Shown piece after piece: positions 12,434 to 25,309 of a stretch of DNA of 64,000 bases (positions are counted from its first letter, which is position 1; each line of letters starts with the position of its first letter). The translations under genes were made by a program, and so were the position numbers. This DNA comes from Zeugodacus cucurbitae (Eukaryota; Arthropoda; Insecta; Diptera; Tephritidae): the NCBI RefSeq assembly GCF_028554725.1, contig NC_071667.1, positions 51,701,501 to 51,765,500 on the forward strand, read 5' to 3'. The notes beneath the pieces are model-generated. The model made no database searches. It was given only the letters and a program-made list of their open reading frames with translations, and was not told where the DNA came from.

Positions 12434-12729
12434 TAAGTATGTATGTGATTGGCGTTCAACCGTTTAGCCGGTTATAGCCGAATCGATGAGAGCGCGCCAC
12501 TCCTCTCTTTCCTTCGCAGTTCGGCTCCAGTTGGAAATTCCAAGTGTAACCAGGTCGCTCTCTACCTGGTCCCTCCAACGGACTTGTAGAGTTTGATTTT
12601 GGTTCGTCGAGAGAGGACTTTACTTTTCAATTGCCTACTCAGTCCAAAGTAACACCTGTTGGCAAGAGTTATTCTGCGCTGGATTTCGAGGCTGACATTG
12701 TTGGTGTTGTTGATACTGGTTCCCATAAT
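12434..12729 (-). mobile_element. RTE-like retrotransposon, 3' fragment with internal deletion
   Basis: The right end on the minus strand is the 3' UTR plus CATA-type tail (plus strand GTATGTATGTGATTGGCGTTC), the same 3' end as the copy at 53618-56694. The last coding codons follow. The sequence then jumps at about 12581 from the 'CTCCAACGG' block directly to 'ACTTGTAGAGTTTG', deleting roughly 300 bp of C-terminal coding sequence. Beyond the junction the minus frame reads GTSINNTNNVSLEIQRR and YFGLSRQLKSKVLSRRT, the conserved post-RT region. It ends near 12729 in unrelated sequence. Confidence 0.75.
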
Positions 12730-13067
12730 AGGTATTGAATATAGAATAATGACATCAACATTTTCTATCGACGCTATGATGGAAATTGTGCACCCCAATA
12801 CAAGGAAGAACGGAACCTGACTATAAATTTCCATATAAATCTCATAAAGGTCTTAACAAACCCGCTTTGCGCAAAAGATTCTTTATACCTATGAGGCTTA
12901 AAATAGGAATCCACTACCAAATTACCTTCAACATAGCCATAAATTTATACTTAATTTCACGGAAGATCAGTTTTACAATATATCCATCGACATAATTCCC
13001 ATTAGTCATTAAATCGGTACCTATAAAAAATGACTATTTGCTTGTTCACTTTGAGAATTCCATCTTT

Positions 13068-13665
13068 ATGAGTTCAAATCTTTACTTTGTGAATGAAATT
13101 GATTATACTCAATCTCAATCTCTGTAGTTTGAATTTGGATATGTTTCATGAAGATATCTGTGATCTTCTGCCCATCAGCATGTGATTGATATACTCTATA
13201 CAAAAATCAGTAATTAAGTAAGAAGTCATTACCCACTCTTGTAGAAGTTTTTACAAAAACATTCTTCTTGGAATTATTTAATTTCAAATGAGTGAACACT
13301 TTGTAGTTTTCATAATAAATCTTTCTTTTATATTACTTCTTTATTTCTTTTTTGTCACCTTAGATACTGACTCTTAATGAGTTCAAATCTTTACTTTGTG
13401 AATGAAATTGATTATACTCAATCTCAATCTCTGTAGTTCGAATTTGGATATGTTTAAAGAAGATATTTGTGATCTTCTGCCCATCAGCATGTGATTGATA
13501 TACTCCATACAAAAATCAGTAATTAAGTAAGAAGTCATTACCCACTCTTGTAGAAGTTTTTACAAAAACATTTCAAATGAGTGAACACTTTGTAGTTTTC
13601 ATAATAAATCTTTCTTTTATATTACTTCTTTATTTCTTTTTTGTCACCTTAGATACTGACTCTTA
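13068..13665. repeat. 309-bp direct tandem duplication
   Basis: Copy 1 (13068-13376) and copy 2 (13377-13665) are nearly identical from ATGAGTTCAAATCTTTAC to TAGATACTGACTCTTA. Copy 2 lacks 20 bp (TCTTCTTGGAATTATTTAAT, present near 13262) and has a few substitutions near 13450. There is no coding content. The high identity suggests a recent unequal exchange or replication slip. Confidence 0.85.
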
Positions 13666-16085
13666 CTTTATTTTGGCAACAATGTGAAATTGACCGTTTA
13701 TTTTACCAAAAAAGTAATAATATTTCACTTTGCAAATTAAAAGGTTACCCTCAAACTCTTTAATTTTTTTAAATGAAAAACAATTATCTTATATTTAATC
13801 GCAGATATTGTGATTTTTTTTTTTTTTGCTTTTCCACGCACGTTCTCTTACAAAAAGCTCTTTAGAATCTATATTATCAGAAATTAATTACATTTCAAAA
13901 GCTACAAATTGACAAGGGTTCGCCAGTAGGTACGTAATACCCCGGTTATTTTAACCAATTTTGCAAAGCCAGAGAAGGCACCATTTTTATTTTGTAAGGT
14001 CCATACATATACAATATACCACTTGCTTCGTTTCGTGTGCTTATAAATATGTATGAGCTGTGGAGAATTCTCGAAACTCCTTATTTTTGCGCATATACCC
14101 TTATGTATGTATGTCCATATCTGTGTTTGTGACTGCATGTAAGTCCATTGTGTATGTAAATATGTAAGTTCGTCTGTGTATTTGTGTCAGCGCAAGTGCG
14201 GAAAGCCAATAGCTTGTTTGTTTGCGAACAGTTTGTTTGTTTACATGTTTGCGTGATGGGTCAGACACCCGAAGGCATCACTTCATCCTTTGAACGTAGC
14301 TGTCGTGGGTAAGTATGATGCCGACGCCTGAAAGTATGCAATAAACTGTAGGACTAACTTACTTACGGACGGTGATTCGAAACGAGTTATTTGCTAACGG
14401 AAAAGGCATTGTTTGAGTCCCAAATGACATATGTACATACTATATAAGCACACGCAGATATGTATATATACTAACATATCCAGCCACACATGTAAGTGGT
14501 TTAAAGACTTTTTGTGAAAAAATTTGAGTAAAAATATACTGAAATGGAAGTGTATATACGTACATATGCATATGTGTGAGTATGTATGGCATATGTATGC
14601 TTGCTCTTTGTTCGTGCAAATTGATGGCAAACTGACACTTTTTGTTGAAAGGAATTTAATTTGCTCTTAACAAAAGTAAAATTGAAAATAAAAGCTTACC
14701 GCATCACCTGTAGGTAATTCTTTAATGTGTATTTTTGTCGCTCTCACGCAATGCCGTTCACAAATTCTGTATATATGTAGAGGTTTGTATTCCGCTCTTG
14801 TATTATAAGGTGAAGATTAAAGAGGAGACACTGAAGAGAATTATTTCATAACAAATATCCTTCACATGCGCTATCAAGCAATGCCAGTTGCAGTCACGAT
14901 CAAATAAATAACGTTGCCGCACAAAGACAGCAGTGCATAATGTCAATATAATCGTTACTTAATATGAATACGCATATATTACAGTGAGGAAATGTTTACA
15001 CTACAGTCTGCACTCGCTTGATTGAACCAACCAAAACTGAACTTAATATAAATAGCTTGCCATAATCTCCAAAGGAGTACTAGTATTTCGATATAATAAT
15101 ATATTTTATTATAATGTTAAAGTTTTTTTTTTAATTTCAATTAATGTGAGCCTACTGTATGCAATTAAATACGCAAACTCATCAGCAACTTCACTGTTTT
15201 AATTATCCGCCGTCTTTACATACAAAGCAGTGAATTCGCTTACTTATTATGAATGAGATAAAGTTTCATATACGCGTGCAGAAAACAATTACCTTTTAAT
15301 TTTCCCTTTCACCCTATCAAAGGAAGGAAAATTGTACACTTTTAATTTTAAACCAAGGTTGCTCATACGCCATGGTCACGCCACGCACTACTGCTATGCG
15401 TTTCAATTTTTTCGTCGCTTTCCCAACAGCAACTGAAAAGTGTAACCTTAAAGCGCCGCTGACGTTATTTGACATAGCGGCCGTAAGCGAGTTTTTACGT
15501 ATCAAAGTTGTCAATGCTTTATCCAACGTGTCTTACGCATTTCAGAGGCTTTCACACTTTCGTATGTTGCTCATACGCACTGTGGAGCGCCACTATGAGA
15601 TAAGCTGCAGCTGAAAGTGAGTTGGTTTTCGTTTGTAAGCAAATTGTAATTACTTCGTTTATGACAAGGTCTTCTTAATACTTCTTTTTTCACCATTTCA
15701 CGAAGTAGATTTGAGCAATCTTTGTTGGTGGCATATAAAGTGAAGCAATTACACAGTGGATAGAATAGAAGTGCGCAAAAGCTTCAAGGACTTATTTCCA
15801 TTTAATGCGGTTTATTTTTGTTTTATAAATAGTCTGAATGAATATTTATTTTGAGTATGAATATTTATATTTTTATATACTATAATATTTTTAACGTCAC
15901 AAAGCCCTGCTCTGCCATACAGTTCTATTAAAATGTCCGTGGTGCCGATTTTGCTAGAGAAGCACACCTCAGAATATGATATGAAATTTCTTGGAAATCC
16001 ATCGACTCTTCTGAATTCCATTTGCCATTCCTCTATTGAATTGATTTTTATCATAAAAAATATCTGAACAATAGTTCAAATGCTT
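13666..16085. other. Non-coding stretch, no gene recognised
   Basis: Contains a T tract (13815-13829), TATGTATG runs near 14100 and 14580, and open frames of 80 codons or less with no domain. Overlapping plus (15372-15614) and minus (15317-15526) frames around 15320-15610 cannot both be real, and neither resembles a known protein. A minus frame at 15812-16054 is also unrecognised. Confidence 0.5.
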
Positions 16086-16950
16086 ATAATTTTGTACAGA
16101 ATTAAGATATCTTGACGAAACTTGGTACACATGTCTCTTGGGACCATGAGGAGGTTGATATTGAAAATGGGCAAAATTTAATCATTGCCCACAACATGGC
16201 GAAAACCCCAAAAAAAATCATAACTAAGCTATAATTAAAGCTAGAAAAGTAAGTTTTGGTAGAAATGATCGCACTACTAAGGGGCATATCTGGATGCAAT
16301 TTTTTTTTAAGTGGGCACGGCCCTGCTCGCTCCTATGTAAGTTTTATGTAAATATCTCGCAAACTAATAAAGCTATATCAGCCAAACTTTCTGCAATCAT
16401 TTCTCTTTCGTACATTACACACGATAAAAATTGATACAACGGGATAACTAACGGAACACTTCAGAAACACTAAATTTTACAGATTACAATGAAATTTAGT
16501 ACATAATACTTTATTTACACCCTGATGCCACGTGTGGAAAATGGGCGAAATCGGTTCACAACCACGACTACTTCTTTCACTTTATAATGTATACATAAAG
16601 AACTTTTGAAGAAAGCGGAATAAAACTTTAAACAAATACTCTATATCATCTGTGGCTTCACTTGAGGAAAATTTGTCGATATCGGACTTTAACTTTTCAA
16701 GGCCCCGAATATCGAACATGATGAACTCAGGCCAATTTTTCACCGAAAATATCGGTAATTCTCTCAGATATTTTAATGTAATTCAAAGAAAATTTTTGTC
16801 TTCTAATAGTTTGACTCTGTTCCAAAATTATTAAAATCGGGTCATAACTTCCCGGAGCTCCCATATACCTAATTATAGGTTTTTCAAAATTACGATGGGC
16901 TTTATTTCGCATATATTGGTTAATATGTGAGATATCTTATCTGTATGTCA
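16086..16950 (+). repeat. Repeat family A, truncated at both ends
   Basis: It enters family A at the 'GATATCTTGACGAAACTTGG' position, without the TATACTCTCGCAA start. It runs through TGGGCACGGCCC, CGAAATCGGTTCACAACC and CTCCCATATACCTAATTATAGG, and stops after 'GTTAATATGTGAGATATCTTA' without the terminal hairpin. A mariner fragment follows at once, then an inverted partial copy of the same repeat. Confidence 0.7.
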
Positions 16951-17183
16951 AGCTCCGACAAATTTATTCTTTCAGCAATCTCTAGAGTTGTTATTCGACG
17001 ATTTACATCGACCAACGACTTTATTTGTTCCCTCAACAGCTTCAAAAGGCAGTCCTGAACGTGGTGCATTCTCAAGATCCAAATTTTCGGAACGAAATGT
17101 TTCCAACCAATTTTGGCGTTGGGTTCGGTCTTTTCCGTACAATCTTAACAATAATTTTCGTTTTGCTTGAACTGAAGTTTTAA
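16951..17183 (-). pseudogene. mariner-type transposase, N-terminal (HTH) fragment
   Basis: On the minus strand the frame from about 17170 reads NWLETFRSENLDLENAPRSG, the conserved linker between the two helix-turn-helix halves of mariner transposases (the family pattern is W-F--FRSG-FDLEDAPRSGRP). After a frameshift near 17025, a second frame gives NRRITTLEIAERINLSE, the second helix-turn-helix. The catalytic domain is absent. The fragment lies exactly between a plus and a minus copy of family A. Inactive; mariner assignment is secure from the motif. Confidence 0.75.
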
Positions 17184-17239
17184 CCTTTTAATAGTAAAAC
17201 AGTAAAATATGAGGAAAATACTGTTTTCAATCTTTCATC

Positions 17240-17945
17240 ATTTTTGGCACGGAGACATATTATTAGAAGAAAAATATTTCCTCTGAATTTCTTCAAAATA
17301 TCTGAGCGACTTACCTATATTTTCGGAAAACAATTTGTAAGAAGCACTGATGTCCTCATATTCGATATATAGGGTCTAGAAAACTTATGGACCGATTTCG
17401 ACGATTTTTAGAAGGGCAGTATTTTTGCAAATGTCTGTTCCGATATCTTCACTAGTGATTACTTTATATATTTTAAAGTATATGATTCAGATCGACTTCA
17501 AAGATCTGGTATATGGGAAGTAGGCTTGGTTGTGAACCGATTTAGACTATTTTCAAAACATATCATCGGGAGCTAGGAAGATTTTATGAACCGAATTTAA
17601 TTGAAATCGGTCGAGTAGTTTCAGAGATATGGTTTTTGACCCATAAGTGAGCGGAATCACATCCCTTTAAAATTTTTGATACAATTTGCAGCTCTTTTGT
17701 AACATCTTTATAATGAAATGTGGTGGTTTTCCTTACTGAATTAAAGCATTTTTAGTAGTTTTCAACGTAAACTTTGTATGGGAGGTGGGCGTGGTTATAA
17801 TCTGATTCCCTTCTCTTTGGACTATATAAGGTAGTACCTAAAAGAAACGACTCTAGAAAGTTTCCTTGATATAGCTTAAGTAGTTTACGAAATATGTACA
17901 ACAAACTTAGTAGGGGACGGAGCCACGCCCACTTCCCCTAACGCA
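17240..17945 (-). repeat. Repeat family A, internal part, inverted relative to 16086-16950
   Basis: Contains the family A blocks in reverse: 'ATTAGAAGAAAAATATTTCC', 'GACCGATTTCGACGATTTTT', GGTTGTGAACCGATTTAG, GAGGTGGGCGTGGTTAT and GGAGCCACGCCCACTTCCCC. The terminal hairpin and the TATACTCTCGCAA end are missing. The left boundary is blurred by divergence. Confidence 0.7.
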
Positions 17946-20900
17946 TTGCTAATGTTGATTCAACTCACCGAAAAGAAAAAAATGCGTAGCCTTCATCATA
18001 GTTTTAAGATTGAAACAACAATTTTATGTAAAATATCACAACAAGGTTTATTTCTCAAATAATATGTGATGCATGAAAATATGAATTAACAAATTAAAAA
18101 AAAAATTCAACTACCAGCTTGCTTATAAAAACAATAACGGTAAAACTTCTGTAAATTTATGCATAAAATACGAATTTATTTTCATTACACTGTTAATAAA
18201 CAACAACAAATATTTGTAGGTCAGCTTTTGTTATTGTTGCTACTGTTGTAGTTATTGTTGTCGCAACAGCATAGTAATTATACCTGTTGGTGTCATTATT
18301 AACTTTAGTCGCAAATCCGCACCCAACCAGCAACGCTTACAACCGCAAAGTCAATGCCAATAAAAACCGTAACAGCAGCAACAACAACAACAAAAAAATA
18401 TTTATGATACAACTGGTGACAGACACACCAGTGACAGTGTGTGGTTGTTCACATTGTAATAAAGATTAATTACCGAACAGCTATGAATAAAGTTCGCGCA
18501 TTCGTTGGCATGCGGAATAGTGCAACAAATACAAAAACAAAAATTAAAAAATAAAATAAAATTGCAGAGACTACATTCAAACAATAAAAAAATAATAATA
18601 GAAATGAATTAATGCGCACTTTTCAGCATCAAAAGCATTGCTCACTCTGTATATGTGTGGAGCACCATTAGCCCACCAACAGCATGCAGCTGTGACAGTC
18701 TTTTATGGGTCCATTGATTGTGAATTCAATAAACACAAGGCTTTTCTATGGCTCAATGGCAACGCTGGGCAAACACCTGCTGTTTTGCCATGCTACACGG
18801 CGTATACGCAACTTCAGTGCTCCGCAAAATCACACACGTGGCACCTTGCTGGCTTCCAACTACTGGTGTGCCGGCATGCAATTGCCACAATGAAATGTAT
18901 GTGGCACCAAGGTAATCGTCAAAGCACAACAGAATTCCGCTGTCAATACTATGGCTTCAGCGCATCGGCCATTGTACTCACACTGTGTCTTACAACGCTC
19001 TTAGCGACGAAGCCACTCAAGTGAGTGTGTGTGTGCGGAGTGCCAATGGTCAACACGGCGCCCAGTTATAGTCGCAGGCAATCAACACTGTGCATCAGCA
19101 TTCAGCTGCAGTTGTGACCGATGGTATTGAGTTGGTTAGACGAGTTGCCACTTTTAAGCTTAAAAAAGCTCATGCACTGCTTATGAGTGTGTGTGTGTGT
19201 GATTATGTGTAGATGCTTGGTTGTAGTGTAAGCGCCTTTCATTTGCTAGTTTCATTTTTGTTTACCTTTTGCTTGCTGCTACTTTTGTCAGCAAGTGGAA
19301 TTGTTCTGCTGAGCTGTTGACTGTTCCAAGTTTACCTTTTTTTCAAATTGCTGTGGCAGCTTAGTCATATGTGCTTGCGTTGGAAGCTATTTAATAGTAC
19401 GACAGAAAATTCTAGAGCGGGTTGAAAACGTAAATTTTCAGAAAATTCATTTTTCCGGCAAAATATCTTCTAGAACCAGGTATCTCTTAGAGTGTTTCCA
19501 TAATTTAAACTACGATCTATAATACAATAAGAAGTCCAGGATACGTAATCGGTTCAATAATGCTCTGAATTCAAAAAAAAAATTAAGTTCTAGCAGTTTT
19601 ACCCTGTTTTTGAAATCAAAACAAAGTTGATGAACTTTCCAATTGAACACTAGTTTTATCCGTCCGTTAAATTTTATGATTATTTTGAACCTCTGATGCC
19701 TCTATAAAGCTTTAAGACGATACATTAATAGGGAATATCTACTAGGAGGTTAGAGATGTAGAGTGAGTACAAAGCAAGAAAACCCCTGTTCGCTGGACCT
19801 AACTGCTGAACATTATTATCTTTTCTATTCTTATTATTTACCCCTGTTTTCGAGTAGCCCAAAGTCTTCTATAAAAAATGTATTTAAATTCAAATATGAA
19901 ATTAATAAAAAGTAAAGTAATACTTAAGATTTATCTTAGCCAGTCTTTTTAAGTTTTGAACTCAGATTTTGTATTGTCATTTTTGATAGATACTTCAATT
20001 TTTTTTTTTTAATTTTGGGGAGATCTATTAGTATACTAGAATAAGCTATCTTATTTCGAATACTAGATACTCGCTTACCTTATTGTTACTTTCTTACGAA
20101 TACGTTTTTTAAGAAAAAAAGATAGCGGGAAGAGATGGCGAAACGAACACGCCATATATTAATGGCACCGTACAAAATGACGGCTTGCAGGAAATTGAAA
20201 ATTCTAATTAATATGATATCAAAGGGTGTCTTTATAAAACTTGACATTTTTAATTTACCCGCCTTCGACACATTTTCCTCTAGTCAACAATCATTTTTTT
20301 ATTCCAGGTGTCATAATAGCGTACTTCTTCCAATATATGGAGCTACAAGCTTCTCTGTATATTATTACAACATTTTTCCAGAGGTTAATTATTATTTTCA
20401 TTAAGCATTTACTTCATATGCAGTGCTGCTGGCACTCCCGTGCAACATGTGTCCTTTTGCCGTGTCTTCCATTCTCCTTTCCCCATCAACCATCATAGGA
20501 AATAATGAAAGTGCAAGCTAGGTGTGGTAGATTATAAATGACAAAGTCACCAGCGCGTTGCAAAGAACTGAAGGTCAATTTAAATGGAAAATGTAGAAAA
20601 ACCTTGAAATATACGCACATGTTTAGTACATATATATAAAAACTAATTTTTCTTACTAACAGAGGAGCATGAAAATAACAGAATAATGAAAGAAAAACCT
20701 TTTCAAAGGAAAAACGCATTAAAGAAAATCGACGCTAGACAAATTGACTTTCACTGTTTCAATTTCTTTCGACTGCCTTCTACTTATTAAGTGGTGTCGA
20801 ATGACTGGACAGTATAATGTGGACTCCTTGTGTTTTCTTTAAATTAGAAATGGAATAAGTAGCTACAGAGAAAAGGTAAAAGGTATGAAAAATTAAATAA

Positions 20901-23552
20901 ATAAATGAGGCAGATGATTTCAGGCACCGGTAAAGATCTTGAACTAAAAACCTCTTATATATATTATGAAATGTCTTGAGCACAAATCCGTTAAGATGCA
21001 TATTTTCCATGATATATAATTCATCTGGATGACTGAACAGAAAGATCAATGTGCTTCAATATTCGTATCGCCAAATGCCGAGAAAGAAGAAGTAACTTTT
21101 GTATCTAGTCAACCACAAGGTTCAGTCTAGGCGTCTCTTACCGGAGAAATATCTATTATTCGTTCCTTATAAATATGAATTGTAAAAAGCAATAGCGAAA
21201 ACAATAGAAGACTAATCAAATCTCTTTGAAACAACTGAACCCAAAGTCCAAAGATTACAAACTTGAAAAAAAAAGAACTATGAACAATCTGAATACTTAA
21301 TAGGATGATGGACCTGCTTCCACAATACACGACTATGAATAATCGGAACGAATCCGGACCTTCACCATTTCAAGAATGTTTTTTGCCGCTATAACAACAA
21401 CAATAACATAGAGTTAGTTTCGGTATAAGTTGAAGTACAGACATCTCTTCTCATCTCTCATTATCTCATGTTGGGTCGGTGTTTCAAAGCTTCAGTTTTA
21501 GTAAGCTGGAGATTGTGAAATAACTTTGCATATAAGAGATCGATCCATATTTGAAAGAAATACAAGCCATATAATTTTTTATCAAAACTTTGGAAAAGAA
21601 TTGAAATTTTAATACTCACCCATACATCGACGGGAACTTCTTGAATCCAAGTCCTTCAAAAATAATTTTTTTAATCATTAAAACCAAGTAAATACAGATC
21701 TGACAGAATTGGAAGTTGATTAAGTAAGTATGTATTTGTACTCATTTTCAATTTTGTGATAAGATAATGATTCCTCATTTACTCAAATAATTTTTTTTTT
21801 ATCAAGTAAATATTGAGTTTTAAAACAAATCAAAAAATAAACACTAAACATACGCCATATTCTAAATAAAGGATGCCTCTTCAGCATAAGTATCATTAGG
21901 TTTTTAATTTTCTAATTTATTACTTCATAATATTCAAGCCACACAATATCTTCACAGTCGCCTAAAGCCATAAATAAATATGCATTGCATACAAAAATCG
22001 TAGCATCAATAGCCAGTCAAATGGCCAGCGCAATCTTCAAATATATTATTTTTGGGCATTATTTCCATTTCTCCTTTCATTGCAAGCATTTTGATGAAAT
22101 CAAATTTGTAAGAAAATATATTTTCGCAATAAACCATAAATAACCGGCGACATCTATTAGGCGCAGAAATCAGAAAGTCTTCAATAAATAAGTACTTGCA
22201 CCCCTGGCACTTATTTCGGGCTCGTTGATGGCAGCAATCAGCAATTGCGCGCTCTTTGCCGCGCCATTTATTGTGCGGACAAGCATCGCCGAGCCCTTAA
22301 GTGCGTCGTTCTTTGGCCTTTGCATACAAAAATGAGGTTATGTTAAATTGATTTGTCTGTATTGAAGGATTTTTCTCCTCGTCGATGCATGAAATTCGAT
22401 TTCAATATTTCATATTTTCTTGGGCTTTCCGACAGTCGCTTTGGTGCGCGTTTGTATGCTTATTTATTTGTTTATTTATATTACAAGTAGATGAATTTAT
22501 TTGTATTGAAGTATTTTGATTTTCCTTTTATTTGATTTGATTGTGCTTTTGTTTTCACCACATTCACCTGCCCTCATAAATATCACGCACACTCAAATAT
22601 TAAGAAATGATTTGATAATTGATATTTGGTTATTCAATATTTGGCAAATTATTGAGAATGAAATTATGTTAATATTTTCTTAGGCTAAGGAAAAGTGCAA
22701 TTGGTTGGTAGGGCACTGAAAAGTGAATTTAAGTTCAACGACCGAGTTGGTTCAACGCTTGGATAGACGCTGGTGTCTTGACTAGCTCAGTGAATCTGAG
22801 TCTTAGATAAACAAGATATTGTTTGTAAGTTAAGAAAACGAAAGTATAAACAATATTCTTCAAAAATCAGTTATATATCTCCTAATTAGGATATATAATA
22901 TCCTAATTCAAACAGTACACATTGGAGCTGAAACCATCTGCCTAACAAAATTATATGAATAAGGAGTTTCAGTTTTTAATTTAAGGCCAAGTCTTTCGAT
23001 AAAACGTTTGATAAATCAGGTCCATATAAAATGTGATTTAGAAGTTGGAATTGTTAGCAGTGTCTTCTAATTAGTTCACTGTCTCTAAGCCTTCCTAAGT
23101 CGTGATGTACACGTATAGATCTTTATAAAAGAAAATTTGTTAGCGGAACTATCACTTTAAGGTGCCAAATAGCTTGTAAATTTTTAGTAATTTTTCCAAA
23201 ATCAGAAGTATTTCACTCAATCAGAATTGAAACATTTTGAAAACCTTTGACTCATCCGGCTCTAGCGCAATGCTGTGCAGAGAGGAGCGGATAATTACAG
23301 ACTTTCCAAACAGGATATGTTTCGGAGTTCCTCGAACTTCTTGTTTTCGACTGTTCGGATTAGGAATCTTGGCAAATATTGCCCCCAAATTTGACACTTC
23401 TTTGTTTCTTAAAATTAATGATAATGTTTAGATGAAGTTCTGTTCCAATTACAAACAGGTATATGCAAATACCCTGCGATGTCCTACGAGATGCCATTGA
23501 AAGATATGAAGGTTTTTTGTAACAAGAATCGGACAAGAAATACAAGTGTTCG
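17946..23552. other. Long non-coding stretch with simple repeats; no gene supported
   Basis: Holds CAA/GTT-rich simple sequence at 18190-18400, GT runs at 19025-19035 and 19186-19200, and many AT-rich stretches. Apart from the 128-codon frame described separately (18638-19024), open frames are short and featureless. No family A, RTE or mariner piece was recognised here, so this is one of the cleaner stretches of the window. Confidence 0.5.
18638..19024 (+). CDS. Unrecognised 128-codon open frame (doubtful)
   Basis: This is one of the longest open frames not explained by a transposon. It starts with ATG and ends at TGA at 19022-19024. The translation is rich in His, Ala, Cys and Thr, with a hydrophobic C-terminal segment (residues about 108-125, ASAIVLTLCLTTLLATK) that could be a membrane helix. 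I recognise no family. A second overlapping plus frame (18705-18893) is open in the same DNA, which argues that local base composition alone can keep frames open. No splice signals or start context make it convincing. It is more likely a chance frame than a gene. Confidence 0.12.
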   Translation: MLTLYMCGAPLAHQQHAAVTVFYGSIDCEFNKHKAFLWLNGNAGQTPAVLPCYTAYTQLQCSAKSHTWHLAGFQLLVCRHAIATMKCMWHQGNRQSTTEFRCQYYGFSASAIVLTLCLTTLLATKPLK

Positions 23553-23988
23553 TATACTGTATATCACTATATCCATATCAATATGAACAGCCTGGCAAGA
23601 CGAATTGAAATCCGGATGTCCGTCTGTCAGACCTCTGTTCGTGGAAGCGGTAACTTGATTAAAAATGTAGATGGCTTAATGAAACTGGGTACAAATAATA
23701 TTTAGCATAGTCTTCACAATTCCATCAGACGCTCACTCGCCTATTTTAGAATCAAAAAACAATTCTCAGAAACTACTCAACCAAGTTGAATGAAATTTGG
23801 TACATAATATTGCTTAGACACCTTGATATTGTGAAATGAAAAATGGGCGAAATCTATTTACAACCACGCCCATTTCCAATATAACACAAATTTTAATTTC
23901 TTCTGATTCGTTCACTATGCAAAATATATATGAAAAACTCATGCAGATATCGCAATAACACTAATAATATAACTCTATATCGAGGTCT

Positions 23989-25309
23989 TTTTTTCCCCCA
24001 CGCTCCCACGGAACCACCACATTAAGTATTACTTCGTGGGAGTGACAAGACATTCTTAAGTCTCCTCTATGGCACGGACTGACTGACGCCTAACCTGTTG
24101 TACCTGTCTCAGTTCTATCATAATTGAGGCTGTCGCTTCGCTAACAGATTTCGACTTATTAGAGGACTGACACATAAGTGCAGTCAAGTTTTCCACCGAA
24201 AAACTACCACCAAGTGCAGTTTCCAATCTGTCCCTAACGTTCAAAAATCGAGGGCAGTGAACACACCGGACAATACGAACTATCGTCGCAATGGAATTTA
24301 TGGAGATAGCTTCTAAAGCACCCATGTCCACTTAATATTTGTGTCAGATGGAAATTCAGGTCCCCATGCTGTCTATTTATCCATGAATGGATGTCAGGAA
24401 TAAGTCTGTGTGTCCACCGTTCCTTTGGTTGAGGTTTGCCACCGCTTTTGCCACATTGTTGTGCTCTTATTTCTCTCTTCTCTCTTTTTTATTTCTGTTG
24501 CTTCTGATAATTCGCTTAATCTTGCGAATTCGTCACCCTGGATGTCTACTTCATCTGCTTCGCTGGATATAGTTCGGAAAGCACTTATTACTCTTATTGC
24601 TGAGAGTCGATATACAGCAGTTATTGGTTTCGCATACGCTTTAATATCTAGCGCCTGGACCCATATTGGGGCCGCATACAATATTACCGAGCTCATAGCT
24701 TTTGCAATTAGAGAGCGCCGGCTGGAACGTACGCAGCCTCTGTTTGCCATCATTCTTGATAAGGCGTTATAAATCTTATTTGCCTTATTTGACGTGTAAG
24801 CCAAGTGCTCCTTGAATTTAAGCTTAGAGTCTAATATTACCCCTAAATACTTCAACTGTGGCTGTGAAATAATCGCACATTCTCCGATAGTTATAGTAAT
24901 TTTCTCCTCAATTTTCCTGGTACTTATGAGCAATACTTTTGTTTTGTGCTCAGCCAATTCTAAACTCATGGCGCAGACAATTTATACACTCATTACATTT
25001 GTTCTGAAGGTCATTAAGCTGCTTAGCTACTGCTACCACTACAAGGTCATCCGCGTATGCGACTAATTTTACGTTATTTGGTTGTGGTTTTCTCAGCACC
25101 CCGTCATACACGAGATTCCATAGAAGAGGGCCTAAAACAGAGCCTTGTGGAACTCCACTAGAAATAGAGTAGCTCTTAGTTCCTTCGTCGGTGTCAAATA
25201 TCAACCTTCTGTTTTCAAAATAACTCATAATAATATTTGTAAGGTATTTAGGGGCGCTTATTTCATATAATGCTTTGAATATATTTGTCCATTTTGCAGA
25301 GTTGAATGC
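23989..25309 (-). mobile_element. R1-clade non-LTR retrotransposon, 5'-truncated copy
   Basis: Minus-strand element with a 3' poly(A) of seven (T run ending at 23994 on the plus strand) and a 3' UTR whose plus strand reads CCCCCACGCTCCCACGGAACC. It is flanked by a 12-bp near-perfect target-site duplication: ATATCGAGGTCT at 23977-23988 and ATATCGAGGCCT at 25310-25321. The 5' end is cut inside the reverse transcriptase domain. These are the signs of ordinary target-primed insertion with 5' truncation. Confidence 0.85.
24056..25300 (-). pseudogene. R1-clade reverse transcriptase (ORF2 3' half), broken
   Basis: Read from 25228 downwards: the RT block GVPQGSVLGPLLWN, then the catalytic AYADDLVVVAV (YADD at 25047-25058), then, after a frameshift near 24960, HKTKVLLIS, LKYLGVILDSKLKFKEHL and SVILYAAPIWVQAL, which are the RT thumb and connection typical of R1/LOA-type elements. 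A stop and frame change near 24394 precede RLIPDIHSWINRQHGD and LSGHGCFRSYLHKF, then a Cys-His region ending in a stop near 24056. R1-clade elements end in such a Cys-rich domain. The endonuclease, ORF1 and the first RT blocks are missing through 5' truncation, so the copy cannot move by itself. True R1 inserts in 28S rDNA; this copy sits in an interspersed repeat, so it is either a non-specific R1-clade family or an off-target insertion. Confidence 0.8.
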
